This document shows, piece after piece, positions 32,938 through 42,873 of a stretch of 52,340 nucleotides of DNA. The DNA comes from Phycisphaerae bacterium (GTDB lineage: Bacteria > Planctomycetota > Phycisphaerae > Sedimentisphaerales > Anaerobacaceae). Position numbers and translations under genes: made by a program. Location: positions 1-52,340 of the forward strand of contig JAQTMR010000007.1 of NCBI GenBank assembly GCA_028714255.1, given 5' to 3'. Below the pieces are notes generated by a model. That model saw only the letters and a list, made by a program, of their open reading frames with translations. It made no database searches and was not told where the DNA came from. Each line of letters starts with the position of its first letter. Position 1 is the stretch's first letter.

Positions 32938-34218
32938 ATGCACGTACATAATCACCATAATAACGAAGTTATGAAACCACAGTCACCCGGCAGAAATGCC
33001 GGTGATGAGTTTGACGCCGCCGGCAAATCCCTGTCGGAGGCATTACGAATCAGCTTTATTATCCTCAAGGTAATAATGGTTGTGCTCGTTGTTGTTTTTA
33101 TCGCTTCGGGGTTCAGGACTGTTGAGCCTGATGAGCAGGCGCTTGTTTTAAGATTCGGAAAAATTCGCGGCGTGGGAGAAAACAGAATCCTCAATCCGGG
33201 GTTGAAGTGGGTGTTCCCATATCCGATAGACAAAATCATAAAAATACCGGTGGCTAAGAAGCAAAATTTACCGATAAATTCGTTCTGGTATTATCAGCGG
33301 CCGGAGGAATTACTCCCCCAGCCTCCGGGAGCCAGAATTCGGGTGCCGGAGACATTGGACCCTGTAAAAGATGGTTATTGTATTACCCGAAGTGAAGAAC
33401 AAAGCCAAACTGGTTTGGCAGGGAATGATTATCATATTGTTCATTGCAAATGGCAGCTTACCTATAACATCGATGACCCCGAACGTTTCTTTAAGAATAC
33501 TTATACTGATGATACGAAGCCGGGGCAAAGTTACGCTGATGTTATAGCAAAAAGTATAAAGCCGTTACTGGAACGGCTGTTCGAGGATGCGGTTGTTTCT
33601 GCTATGGTTCACTACACTATTGACGAGGCGATTTCGAGTCAGGACAGAATCCCAAAACATGTTAAAAAATTAATGCAGGAAAAATTAGACCAGATAGAAA
33701 GCGGAATAGCAGTTGTATCGGTTCAGCTCACTGATATAACCTGGCCTCGGCAGGTTGATAATGCGTTCCTGGCCTCTATCAAGGCAAGCCAGGCAAGCCA
33801 AAGGACTATTAGTCAGGCTAAGGGTTATGCTGAAAACACTCTCAACGAAGCTGCAGGTCCCGTTGCCGGTCAGCTTTTCGAATCTCTTAAGAAAGAAACT
33901 GCCGGCGAAGAGGACGAATTGCTGTGGTCTGAATTGGCAGGCCAGGCTCAGGAAAAAATCGCAGGTGCCAGGGCATACAGAACGAAAGTGGTGGAAACCG
34001 CTAAAGCAAATGCCGAATACCTCCAGAAATTACTGCCCGAGTATCGCAAACGGCCCGAGCTTGTTGTTCAAAAAATCTATCAGGATGCCATAGAATATAT
34101 CCTTAATAACGTGGATGAGAAAATTATAATTCAGCCCACTGAAGGTGCCAGAGGCAAAGAGATTAGGGTCTTGCTTAACAGAGACCCAAAGATAAAACCG
34201 AAATCCGAGGAAAAGTAA
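32938..34218 (+). CDS. hflK: HflK-like SPFH membrane protein
   Basis: This encodes 426 residues. A cytosolic His/Asn-rich start (HVHNHHNN) and polar region precede one transmembrane helix (about 38-60), then the SPFH domain with VEPDEQALVLRFGKIRG and NPGLKWVFPYPIDKI. An insertion of about 45 residues (about 105-150, WYYQRPEELLPQPPG ... CITRSEEQSQ) sits within the SPFH domain. The C-terminal half is a long coiled coil. Length and topology match HflK. It follows the HflC-like gene by 12 bases, but the usual hflK-hflC order is reversed, and a third SPFH gene stands upstream. Confidence 0.85.
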   Translation: MHVHNHHNNEVMKPQSPGRNAGDEFDAAGKSLSEALRISFIILKVIMVVLVVVFIASGFRTVEPDEQALVLRFGKIRGVGENRILNPGLKWVFPYPIDKIIKIPVAKKQNLPINSFWYYQRPEELLPQPPGARIRVPETLDPVKDGYCITRSEEQSQTGLAGNDYHIVHCKWQLTYNIDDPERFFKNTYTDDTKPGQSYADVIAKSIKPLLERLFEDAVVSAMVHYTIDEAISSQDRIPKHVKKLMQEKLDQIESGIAVVSVQLTDITWPRQVDNAFLASIKASQASQRTISQAKGYAENTLNEAAGPVAGQLFESLKKETAGEEDELLWSELAGQAQEKIAGARAYRTKVVETAKANAEYLQKLLPEYRKRPELVVQKIYQDAIEYILNNVDEKIIIQPTEGARGKEIRVLLNRDPKIKPKSEEK

Positions 34219-34242
34219 AACTTAGGATGCAAAACACAAAAT

Positions 34243-36168
34243 ATGGCTCATGACCACTTACATTTGAAGGACGACATTGCTGCCGAACACACTCGCGGCA
34301 AGCAAATCCGCGTAAGCATTGCGATGCTGGGTACTTTGGCAGGCGGAGTGTTGCTGATAAACAGCCGATTAGCGAGTTTCTTTTACGGCAGCGGCAGTTT
34401 CAATGCCGAATTTCTGGCTATGGTCGGTGCAATACTGCTTGGTACTCCCATTGTTCTGCACGCGGTAAAAACTCTTATAAAAAAAGAGATGCATATGGAT
34501 GAATTAGTGGCATTGGCGATAATTGCCTCTTTTGCCACGCAGAACTATATTACCGCAGGGGTCGTTGCTTTCTTTATGCTTCTAAGCCAGCTCATAGAAA
34601 GCCGGTCTGCTCTCGGCGCCCGTGCTTCCATTGAATCGCTCATTAAACTCACGCCTACCCGGGCAAGTCTGATTGAGAAGGATGGTTCTGAAAGAGAAGT
34701 GAAAGTCAGCGCTCTTCGGGCCGGCGATTGCATCAGGGTTCGCCCAGGCGACAACATATCCGCCGACGGCGAAGTTATAAAGGGTTTCAGTTCCGTTAAT
34801 GAAGCGACAATAACCGGCGAATCGCTCCCTGTCGATAAAGTGCCGGGAATGCAGGTCTTCGCCGGAACAACGAACTTCACCGGTGCACTTGATATCACCG
34901 TAACAAAAGCCGGCAAAGATACAACGCTCGGGAAGGTTCAGTCGTTGATTATGCAGGCCGAGCAGACAAAGATACCGATTATGCGGATAATCGACAGCTA
35001 TGTTAAGTGGTACACGCCGACCGTTCTGATGATTGCAGGTATTGTCTTGTTCTTCACCGGCGATATCAACAGGGCCATTACGATACTTGTTATTTCATGT
35101 CCCTGTGCGTTGATTTTAGCGACCCCGACTGCGATGGTTGCTGCGATTTCCGCTTCAGCCAGACTTGGAATCCTCATAAAAAATGTCGCCGACCTTGAAA
35201 ATGCCGGCAAGATGACTGCTATGGTATTTGATAAAACCGGCACCGTAACGACCGGCCGCTTGTATGTAACAAAATTAACGCCCGCTGAAAACATTGACCC
35301 GGCGGAACTGCTCTCTGTCGCTGCTTCTGCCGAACGGATGAGCAAACACCCGGTAGCAAGGGCTTTGCAGGAAGTGGCAAAAGAGGCCAATCTTACTCTG
35401 TCCACGGCGGACAACTTTAAAGAAACGCCGGGCAAAGGTATAACCGCCGTCATCGATTCAGCTAAAATTATTCTCGGAAGAGACTCGTTCCTTGAAGAAA
35501 ACAACGTGGATGTAACCACTGTTGCCGCTCCGGGCCTTCATGAAAAGCAGGGGTTCAGCACACTCTATGTGGCAAAGGATTCCAGGTGTATCGGCTGGAT
35601 TGGTTTGCAGGACAAAACCAGGCCCGAAGCACACCAGGCTATTGCTGAGCTGCTTGACCTCGGCATAAAAAGGATAACTATGCTTACCGGGGACAGGGAG
35701 GAAGTTGCCAACCGTGTTGCTGCCGAATTGGGCTGTACCGATTTTAAGGCCCAGTGTTTGCCGCAGGACAAACTCTCGATTGTTGAGCAAATTAAGTCCG
35801 ATGGACATACAGTTACCGTTGTTGGCGACGGCATAAACGATGCGCCGGCGCTGACGGCTGGTGATCTTGGTATCGCAATGGGGGCCGCAGGAAGCGATGT
35901 CGCTATAAATTCCGCCTCTATCGCACTTATGAGTAATGATTTGAGGCGGCTGCCTTTCCTCGTTCGCCTTTCACGGAAAACCAGAAACGTTATTAATCAG
36001 AATCTTTGCTTTGGAGTTATGTTTATCGTTCTTGGTATTGCTGCTGCCGCTGCTGCCTGGCTGCCTGCTATTTACGCCGCCTTTCTGCATTTCGTCGGCT
36101 CGTTGCTTGTCGTTTTTAACAGCGCTCGGCTTGTCCGATTCGGCGAAGAGCTTAGCCACGAACCATAA
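34243..36168 (+). CDS. P1B-type heavy-metal-translocating ATPase
   Basis: This encodes 641 residues. It exports or imports a soft metal ion with ATP. Key motifs: TGES (about 185) in the actuator domain; the transmembrane CPC in VISCPCALILATPT (about 287); DKTGTVTTG with the phosphorylated Asp (about 330); HP in SKHPVARAL (about 367); and GDGINDAPALTAGD (about 527). There is no N-terminal HMA metal-binding domain; instead the first residues are His-rich (MAHDHLHL). The last helices read AAFLHFVGSLLVVFNSARL and do not match the clear copper (MxxSS) or zinc (DxG) signatures, so the metal is uncertain. It lies 24 bases after the SPFH genes, implying co-expression. Confidence 0.93.
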   Translation: MAHDHLHLKDDIAAEHTRGKQIRVSIAMLGTLAGGVLLINSRLASFFYGSGSFNAEFLAMVGAILLGTPIVLHAVKTLIKKEMHMDELVALAIIASFATQNYITAGVVAFFMLLSQLIESRSALGARASIESLIKLTPTRASLIEKDGSEREVKVSALRAGDCIRVRPGDNISADGEVIKGFSSVNEATITGESLPVDKVPGMQVFAGTTNFTGALDITVTKAGKDTTLGKVQSLIMQAEQTKIPIMRIIDSYVKWYTPTVLMIAGIVLFFTGDINRAITILVISCPCALILATPTAMVAAISASARLGILIKNVADLENAGKMTAMVFDKTGTVTTGRLYVTKLTPAENIDPAELLSVAASAERMSKHPVARALQEVAKEANLTLSTADNFKETPGKGITAVIDSAKIILGRDSFLEENNVDVTTVAAPGLHEKQGFSTLYVAKDSRCIGWIGLQDKTRPEAHQAIAELLDLGIKRITMLTGDREEVANRVAAELGCTDFKAQCLPQDKLSIVEQIKSDGHTVTVVGDGINDAPALTAGDLGIAMGAAGSDVAINSASIALMSNDLRRLPFLVRLSRKTRNVINQNLCFGVMFIVLGIAAAAAAWLPAIYAAFLHFVGSLLVVFNSARLVRFGEELSHEP

Positions 36169-36222
36169 TAGAGATGCGTCAGTTGCATCGCATTCGGGAT
36201 ATTAAATACGAGATAAGAAAAT

Positions 36223-37455
36223 ATGGAATATGCCGTTGAAATTCTTTCTTTGACCAAAATTTTCTCCGACTGGTGGGGCAGGGACAGGGTTTATGCCGTT
36301 GACGACCTCAATTTACAGATTCACCACAATGAAGTCTTCGGTCTTTTAGGCCCCAACGGCTCAGGCAAATCCACAACACTGAAAATACTGCTCGGCTTGC
36401 TTTATCCGACTAAGGGCAAAGTCCTGTGTCTCGGCGGGGAAGCTGCTAATCCCAAAATTAGTGCTCGTATAGGTTTTATGCCTGAAGAGTCTTATCTTTA
36501 CAAATATTTGAACGCACGTGAAACACTGGACTTTTACGGCAGATTATTCGGCCTGCCCTCTAAAGTGCGGAAAATGCGAATCGAAGCTCTGCTCGATATG
36601 GTCGGCCTAAAGGCCGTCGCAAACAGACCCGTTGGGACTTTTTCAAAAGGTATGGCTCGAAGAATTGCTCTCGCTCAGGCCCTCATAAACGACCCCGACC
36701 TCTTAATGCTCGATGAGCCGACAACGGGACTCGACCCCATCGGAACAAGGCAGATAAAGGATTTAATCATCGAACTTGCCAAGCGAGGCAAAACAATCCT
36801 GCTTTGCAGTCACCTCCTTGCCGATGTCGAAGATGTATGTGACAGGATTGCGATTCTTTACGGCGGCAAAATCCATGCCGAGGGCAAAGTCAAAGAGCTT
36901 TTACAGCAGACAAACAAAAGGCAGATTAATACCGGCTCCATCAGCGATGCCGCTGTCGATAAAATCCGGCAGGTACTCAGGGACGAGCAGGCCGACTGTG
37001 TTGTTACTTCACCAATGGATAAGCTTGAAAGTTTTTTCGTCCGGACCGTTGCCGCGGCCCAGCAGAATTCCTCGTCCACGAGCGGCGCAGTTAGTACCAC
37101 TAAAATCGGTCATTTTCTTGCCCCTGATGCTCATCCAGAGAACATACTCGACAAACTTGTCTCCACGCCGGTATCACGGGAAGTCCCCTCGAAATCCCCG
37201 GCAACCAGGCACGTTGTTCCGCTTGAAACTTCTGAACCTAAAGCCGATGAGCAGCTTCTTGGCAAGCTGACCGAGCAGACCGGTCCTGCTGAATCCAAAC
37301 CCGCCGTCAAAACAAAACCGGTTGAACCGGAAACTCCTCAGAAAGAACAAGTCAAAAAGAACATTTTAGACCAGCTCACAGACCGTTCATCCGGCCAAAG
37401 CGTCAACACAGAGCAGACCGACAAGCCGCCGGCAGGAGACCCCGGCAATGCATAG
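36223..37455 (+). CDS. ABC transporter ATP-binding protein with long disordered C-terminal tail
   Basis: This encodes 410 residues. The ATPase domain (about 1-235) has Walker A GPNGSGKST, a degenerate signature FSKGMARRIALAQ in place of LSGGQ, Walker B LLMLDEP, the D-loop TGLDP and the switch histidine in LLCSHLL. The remaining 175 residues are low-complexity, rich in Pro, Lys, Glu, Ser and Thr (PAESKPAVKTKPVEPETPQK), an unusual tail for this family. It overlaps the permease gene by eight bases and must work with it; it may also serve the lone permease at 28851-29831. The substrate is unknown; GldA/CcmA-like exporters are the nearest type. Confidence 0.92.
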   Translation: MEYAVEILSLTKIFSDWWGRDRVYAVDDLNLQIHHNEVFGLLGPNGSGKSTTLKILLGLLYPTKGKVLCLGGEAANPKISARIGFMPEESYLYKYLNARETLDFYGRLFGLPSKVRKMRIEALLDMVGLKAVANRPVGTFSKGMARRIALAQALINDPDLLMLDEPTTGLDPIGTRQIKDLIIELAKRGKTILLCSHLLADVEDVCDRIAILYGGKIHAEGKVKELLQQTNKRQINTGSISDAAVDKIRQVLRDEQADCVVTSPMDKLESFFVRTVAAAQQNSSSTSGAVSTTKIGHFLAPDAHPENILDKLVSTPVSREVPSKSPATRHVVPLETSEPKADEQLLGKLTEQTGPAESKPAVKTKPVEPETPQKEQVKKNILDQLTDRSSGQSVNTEQTDKPPAGDPGNA

Positions 37456-38827
37456 TATCTGGGCTGTTGCCACAAATACTCTGAAACAGGCCGTCAGGAT
37501 GAAAATTGCCCTTGTCTTTATAATCCTGCTGTTCATCCTGCTGCCGCTTATGGGTGCTTCTATGACAGGTGACGGCACTCTCAAAGGCAGACTCCAGACC
37601 TTTGTAAGTTATGGCTTTTCACTCACCGACCTTTTACTCTCTTTGCTTACCATAGTAGTTTCGGTTTATTCGTTGACCAGTGACATCAAGCAAAAACAAA
37701 TGTACACCATTCTTACCAAGCCTATTCGCCGTTTCCAGCTTATTCTTGGCAAACTTCTCGGCGTAATATTGCTGAATGTGATTTTGCTCGTTCTTTTTTC
37801 TGCTGTAATATACGCCATCGTTATTTATACCCCGAAATTCTACAAAGCCGGCCCGGACGAACTTGCACAGGCCGACAATGAGTTTTTCACCGCAAGGGCC
37901 GGCTTGACCCCTCCGGAAGTCGATGTCAAACAAGAGGTTATGGATACTTATAACAAACTCGAAAAAACCGGACAACTGCCCATCGGCGTCTCTGACAACA
38001 AAATGGCGAGTGAAAGTTATATCGAAGCTCTTACACAGACTATAAAACTTGGCAAACGGGCTGTTGTGGTTGGTCACGATTTGGTATGGGAATTCAATAA
38101 CGTTAAACCTTTCGACCCCAATCAGAACTTGTTTATAAGGTTCAAATATGATGTTTCGGTAAATCCGCCCGACCTGCAGGTGTTTGGCAAATGGTTCGTA
38201 GGTGATGACCGTCAGGTTAAGTATGCCACAGGAATTCAAACTCCAATTTATACTTTTGACCGCAAAGACCTCATTCGCACTTTTCATGAGATAGTAGTTC
38301 CCGCTGATGCCGTGGCCGAAGACGGTTACCTGGCTGTCGGATTCTTCAACGTTCCTCTGAACAATACCGTTATAATCTTTCCGCCTCAGGAAGGTCTGGA
38401 GGTGCTTTATAAAGCGGACACCTTCACCGCTAATTTTCTAAGAGCTGTTTTTTTAATTCTGTTCCGTTTGATTTTCCTTGCTTGTTTGGGAATATTAGCT
38501 TCGACTTTCCTTTCGTTTCCCGTGGCCATACTGTTTTGTCTTGTAATCTTCTTCACCGGAACCGTCAGTGAATTTTGCCTGGAGTCCTTTACTTTTCTAA
38601 GTAGAAACTTGAGCAGTGTATATTCCTATACTATCAGGCCGCTCGTTCTGCTTCTGCCGCAGTTTGATAAATTCAGCCCCGTAAAATTCCTGGTCCCTGC
38701 GAGATTATTAAGCTGGTCTTTTTTGGCCGAAGTTGCCTTTTCCCTGGTTTGCGTTAAGGCGCTTTTACTGTTGCTTGCGGCTTTGCTTATTTTCAGGTAT
38801 AAAGAAATAGCGAAAGTTATAGTCTAA
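37448..38827 (+). CDS. ABC-2 type transporter permease with large extracytoplasmic domain
   Basis: This encodes 459 residues. Helices lie at about 17-38, 50-75, 98-120 and then, after a soluble region of roughly 200 residues (about 125-325), at about 330-355, 360-385 and 430-455. The coupling segment DIKQKQMYTILTKPIRRFQLILGKLLG is typical of ABC-2 permeases. The soluble region (FDPNQNLFIRFKYDVSVNPPDLQVFGKWFVGDD) is beta-rich and probably periplasmic, recalling the Gld-type permeases that carry exported domains. It is translationally coupled to the ATPase gene upstream. Confidence 0.88.
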   Translation: MHSIWAVATNTLKQAVRMKIALVFIILLFILLPLMGASMTGDGTLKGRLQTFVSYGFSLTDLLLSLLTIVVSVYSLTSDIKQKQMYTILTKPIRRFQLILGKLLGVILLNVILLVLFSAVIYAIVIYTPKFYKAGPDELAQADNEFFTARAGLTPPEVDVKQEVMDTYNKLEKTGQLPIGVSDNKMASESYIEALTQTIKLGKRAVVVGHDLVWEFNNVKPFDPNQNLFIRFKYDVSVNPPDLQVFGKWFVGDDRQVKYATGIQTPIYTFDRKDLIRTFHEIVVPADAVAEDGYLAVGFFNVPLNNTVIIFPPQEGLEVLYKADTFTANFLRAVFLILFRLIFLACLGILASTFLSFPVAILFCLVIFFTGTVSEFCLESFTFLSRNLSSVYSYTIRPLVLLLPQFDKFSPVKFLVPARLLSWSFLAEVAFSLVCVKALLLLLAALLIFRYKEIAKVIV

Positions 38828-38883
38828 AAAATAAATAAAAGTATTTCCTGGAGCACTTTGGATTCAGAGTCTTTGCTTTTCTT

Positions 38884-40674
38884 ATGCGTTTACGCGACAC
38901 AATAATCTGGTTTGTCTGCATTGTGCTTGCGGTCTCTTTGTTTGTTGCCGCGGGTATGCAGCTTGACTACATAAATTCCCAGCGCAAGCAGATGAAATTG
39001 ATAACTAACGAGCCTCTTCAAAATGCTCCGCCTTCGCTGGCGTTTGCAACGGTTGCTATGGGTGCTTTCCGGGGCCTGCTTGTGGATATGTTATGGCTTA
39101 GGGCAGACAAACTAAAAGACCAGGGTGAATTCTTCGACGCAAAACAAATTGCCGAGTGGATAACCACCTTACAGCCTCGTTTCGCGACTGTCTGGGAGTT
39201 TCAGGCCTGGAATATGGCCTATAACATCTCCGCTGCGATACCTGCGACACAGCCGGATGAACGTTGGCGATGGGTAAAAAACGGCTATGAACTGCTTCGT
39301 GACCAGGGCATTCCGCTGAACCCAAAAAGCATTCTGCTCTATCACGAGCTTGCCAGAATATTCCAGCACAAAATGGGTTCTGTCTCGGATGATGCGCACA
39401 AATATTACAAGCTCCAGCTCGCAATGGCGATGGAGCCGCTGCTTGGGTCGGCGGATAACCAGTATTTCGAGAACCTTGTTAAGGCTCCATCGGACTGGAA
39501 GCAGATTATAAAAGACCCTAATATTGCTTCCTTGGTTGCCGCCTTGAAATCCGCCGACAAAACGTTCGACGACGAGGGCGACTTCGTAAGTAACTACTTG
39601 TCCTTAAGACAAAATCCTGCCAGATTCAATCCTGACGCCTTTAAGGTGATAGACAATTTCAGGGGCACGGAGACAATCGGAAAATTTGATATTTTCGCCA
39701 GGGCTTATTATTTGCGAAACACATGGAAACTTGACCCTGTCTTAATGCAGCAGTTGAATAAAACTTATGGCCCTGTCGATTGGAACGACCCCAATACACA
39801 TTTACCTTTGGATTGGAGGCACCCGGACACGCACGCAATCTACTGGGCGGTCAAAGGCTTGCAGGTCGCGGGGAAGAAAGAATTTTCCGCAGCTGAAATT
39901 AATACCGACCGTATCGTAGGCCATAGTTTGCAGGACCTCTTTCGCAATGGAAAAATATTTATCTACGATGTGCCGGCTGAAATATCTTCGGACCCTTGCA
40001 CGCAAACACCGCAGGCAGAATTATCGAAGGCAGTGAGAAAAGAAATATTCTTGCGTCCGGATTTGAGGATGTTCGAGTCGTACAACGAGAATGCGTTAGC
40101 GAAAATCGAAAAATATGATTATCTCAAGGATATAAAGACAGGTAGTCTTCAATCCCTTAAAACCGGCCATCGAAATATGCTCAAAAACGCCATCTTTTCC
40201 TTATATCAGGCCGGCCATATTCAGCAGGCCCAAAAAATCTACGACCAGATGAGAGAGCTTTATCCGCAGGATGAATTCAAAGTCCCCCTTGTTGTCTTTG
40301 TCAGAAACCGTCTTCGCGAAGAGCTCCAAAACATTACAATCGATAATGCGAAAGAAATTGTGCAAATGATGTTACGGGAAAGCTATTTCAGATATGCGAT
40401 GCACGATGACGACGAGGCCTTTGGCAGAGAAAAAATGGCAAAAGAAGTTTACGACCATTACCGGTCTGTGTACCCGGATGAAGACAGGATTAACCTGCCC
40501 GATTTAGCCCTCTTAAGGTACCTTGCGCTTATGGATTTCTTGAATGACCAGACGTATCCTCCGAATATGAGACTGGCTCTGTATAACCGCATAAAATTGG
40601 AAAGGCCCGAACTCGCCGAACAGCTTAAAAAGCAGGAGGAGCAGTTTCTTAAACAACTTGAACAGTCAAAATGA
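38884..40674 (+). CDS. Membrane-anchored helical-repeat protein of unknown function
   Basis: This encodes 596 residues with one N-terminal transmembrane helix (about 8-28). The rest is predicted to be outside the cytosol and helical, with TPR-like segments (GLLVDMLWLRADKLKDQGEFFDAKQIAEWITTL, and HNAI-like repeats near 435-470: AIFSLYQAGHIQQAQKIYDQM). The conserved-looking opening ATVAMGAFRGLLVDMLWLRAD is distinctive. I do not know a function. Its place 56 bases after the ABC ATPase-permease pair suggests it is a periplasmic partner of that transporter. Confidence 0.78.
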   Translation: MRLRDTIIWFVCIVLAVSLFVAAGMQLDYINSQRKQMKLITNEPLQNAPPSLAFATVAMGAFRGLLVDMLWLRADKLKDQGEFFDAKQIAEWITTLQPRFATVWEFQAWNMAYNISAAIPATQPDERWRWVKNGYELLRDQGIPLNPKSILLYHELARIFQHKMGSVSDDAHKYYKLQLAMAMEPLLGSADNQYFENLVKAPSDWKQIIKDPNIASLVAALKSADKTFDDEGDFVSNYLSLRQNPARFNPDAFKVIDNFRGTETIGKFDIFARAYYLRNTWKLDPVLMQQLNKTYGPVDWNDPNTHLPLDWRHPDTHAIYWAVKGLQVAGKKEFSAAEINTDRIVGHSLQDLFRNGKIFIYDVPAEISSDPCTQTPQAELSKAVRKEIFLRPDLRMFESYNENALAKIEKYDYLKDIKTGSLQSLKTGHRNMLKNAIFSLYQAGHIQQAQKIYDQMRELYPQDEFKVPLVVFVRNRLREELQNITIDNAKEIVQMMLRESYFRYAMHDDDEAFGREKMAKEVYDHYRSVYPDEDRINLPDLALLRYLALMDFLNDQTYPPNMRLALYNRIKLERPELAEQLKKQEEQFLKQLEQSK

Positions 40675-40702
40675 CCCGTCTCTGAGAGTGCCCTTTCTTC
40701 GT

Positions 40703-42838
40703 ATGTATAATGAACTTTTTAAGCAATTAACGCCTTCACAAAAAAAAGCGGTTTTTCACGTTGAAGGGCCGTTGCTTGTCCTTGCGGGCCCGGGCAGTGG
40801 TAAAACCCGCGTTATCACCTATCGAATTGCCGCCCTTATCGACTCAGGCATAAAACCATATAATATTTGCGCGATAACTTTCACCAACAAGGCCGCCGAT
40901 GAAATGCGCCAACGGGCTGTTGTCCTCGGTGCTTCTGCCGGAGCCCATATCAGCACCTTTCACTCTTTATGTGTGAGAATCCTTCGCAAATATGCCGATA
41001 GGGCGGGTATAAAACCAGCCTTTAGCATCTATGATGACTCCGACCAGTCCAGATGCATTAAGCAGGCGGTTAAAGATTGCCAGCTTGATACCACGAACTT
41101 TTCCCCGGCTCGAATGCTCGACGCTATCTCATCGCGGCTGAAAAATAACCTCATAGACGTCGAGGCCTTTAAGGCAATTGCCGATGATTTCTTTAGCGAA
41201 GCGTTGGCTAAAATATATGCCCGTTATCAGTGCATATTAAGTGAAAATAACGCCCTCGATTTTGACGACTTGTTGATGAAAACAGCTTTTCTGCTCCGCG
41301 ATTGTCCTGATGTCTGTTCCGAGCTTGGGAATCGTTTTAAATTCCTCCTCGTTGACGAATATCAGGATACCAACCGTGCCCAGTACAGTATCGCAAAAGC
41401 CCTTGCTTCGACTCACGATAATATCTGCGTCACCGGCGACCCCGACCAGTCCATCTACCGCTGGCGCGGAGCTGATATCCGCAATATATTGGATTTCGAA
41501 AAGGATTGGCCTAATGCCGTTGTCGTCAAGCTTGAGGAAAACTTCCGCAGCAAACCCGAAATACTCGAAATAGCCGACAGGCTGATTGCCAAAAACCAAA
41601 ACCGAAAGCAAAAAACGCTCATTCCCACAAAGTCGTCGCCTGCCGATGTGGCCGTAAACGCATTTGCCGATGAGATTGATGAAGCTCAAAATGTTGCATG
41701 GAAGATTAAAGAGTTGGTCGAAAGCGGTGCTTCTCTTAAAGATATGGCCGTGTTTTATCGTGTTAACGCCCAGAGTCGTGCCCTCGAAGAAGCGCTCATC
41801 CGAAATAAAATCCCGTACCAGATTGTTCGCGGTGTCGAGTTCTACGGCAGAAAAGAAATCAGGGACGTACTTGCCTATCTGAAAATCCTCGTTAATCCTG
41901 ACGACGAAGTTGCCCTGATGCGCATCATTAATACACCAGCTCGCGGCATAGGAAAAACCACCGTTGACAAAATTAAAGATTATGCCGGCCGGAATAACAT
42001 CTCTCTTTTTGAATCACTTAAAAATACAACGCATATCGATTCCCTCTCCGAAGCGGCGAAAGCTAAAATCTCGGTTTTTGTAAATATGCTCGAGGGTTTC
42101 AAAAAAGATGTTACAGGCAAGGTCGCGCCGCTCATTGGGCGTGTTTCCATTGAATCAGGCCTGGAAAAGTCACTTCACGAAACCGGCCCCGACGGACAAA
42201 ATGCTGTTGATAATATCTACGAGTTGATAAACTCCGCCGCCCAGTATGACCAGCAGGCAGAAGTTCCATCGCTTCTCGATTACCTTCAGCAGATAGCTCT
42301 TTTCAGCGATGCCGATGCCTATGATGCTACGACTGACCGTATCGCTATGATGACCCTGCACGCTGCAAAAGGTCTGGAGTTCGAGAACGTCTTCATCGTT
42401 GGTGTCGAAGAAGGCCTTCTGCCCCACGAAAGAAGCAATGTCGATGAACAGGATGAGTTGGAGGAGGAACGCAGAATCTTTTTCGTTGGCATTACACGCG
42501 CCAAGTCCGGCCTTTATATAAGTTACGCCCAGTATCGTAAAATACGGGGCCAGCAGCTTCGGGCAATACCATCGCAGTTTCTTTTTGAGCTTGGGCTTGA
42601 TTTCGCCGGCCAGCCGCGAGATAGTCAGTATGATTATAATGATGCTGATGACACCGGCAGGGAGGCCCCTGACTTTGCCGCAGGCCAGCTCGTTCGGCAC
42701 AAACTCTTCGGCATCGGCACTGTAAAAGAGTTCATCGATATGGGCGGAGATAGCGTCGTTGTTATAAAATTTAACATAGGACAAACAAAGACACTTATGC
42801 TAAAATACGCCAATCTTGAGAAGATAAATAATATTTAG
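40703..42838 (+). CDS. uvrD: UvrD/PcrA-type DNA helicase
   Basis: This encodes 711 residues from the ATG at 40703 (MYNELFKQLTPSQ); a TTG at 40658 overlapping the upstream gene is possible but unnecessary. Superfamily 1A motifs are all present: Q motif LTPSQKKAV, motif I GPGSGKTR, motif II LLVDEYQDTN, motif III GDPDQSIYRWRGA, motif V MTLHAAKGLEFENVFIVG, and motif VI EEERRIFFVGITRAK. The C-terminal 60 residues (GQLVRHKLFGIGTVKEF) match the PcrA Tudor-like tail. It unwinds DNA 3'-5' in nucleotide excision and mismatch repair and replication restart. Its presence between an envelope gene and pgi looks like simple operon packing. Confidence 0.95.
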   Translation: MYNELFKQLTPSQKKAVFHVEGPLLVLAGPGSGKTRVITYRIAALIDSGIKPYNICAITFTNKAADEMRQRAVVLGASAGAHISTFHSLCVRILRKYADRAGIKPAFSIYDDSDQSRCIKQAVKDCQLDTTNFSPARMLDAISSRLKNNLIDVEAFKAIADDFFSEALAKIYARYQCILSENNALDFDDLLMKTAFLLRDCPDVCSELGNRFKFLLVDEYQDTNRAQYSIAKALASTHDNICVTGDPDQSIYRWRGADIRNILDFEKDWPNAVVVKLEENFRSKPEILEIADRLIAKNQNRKQKTLIPTKSSPADVAVNAFADEIDEAQNVAWKIKELVESGASLKDMAVFYRVNAQSRALEEALIRNKIPYQIVRGVEFYGRKEIRDVLAYLKILVNPDDEVALMRIINTPARGIGKTTVDKIKDYAGRNNISLFESLKNTTHIDSLSEAAKAKISVFVNMLEGFKKDVTGKVAPLIGRVSIESGLEKSLHETGPDGQNAVDNIYELINSAAQYDQQAEVPSLLDYLQQIALFSDADAYDATTDRIAMMTLHAAKGLEFENVFIVGVEEGLLPHERSNVDEQDELEEERRIFFVGITRAKSGLYISYAQYRKIRGQQLRAIPSQFLFELGLDFAGQPRDSQYDYNDADDTGREAPDFAAGQLVRHKLFGIGTVKEFIDMGGDSVVVIKFNIGQTKTLMLKYANLEKINNI

Positions 42839-42873
42839 CCCCCGGGCTTGGATGCAATTTAAGGAGTAAGTTC

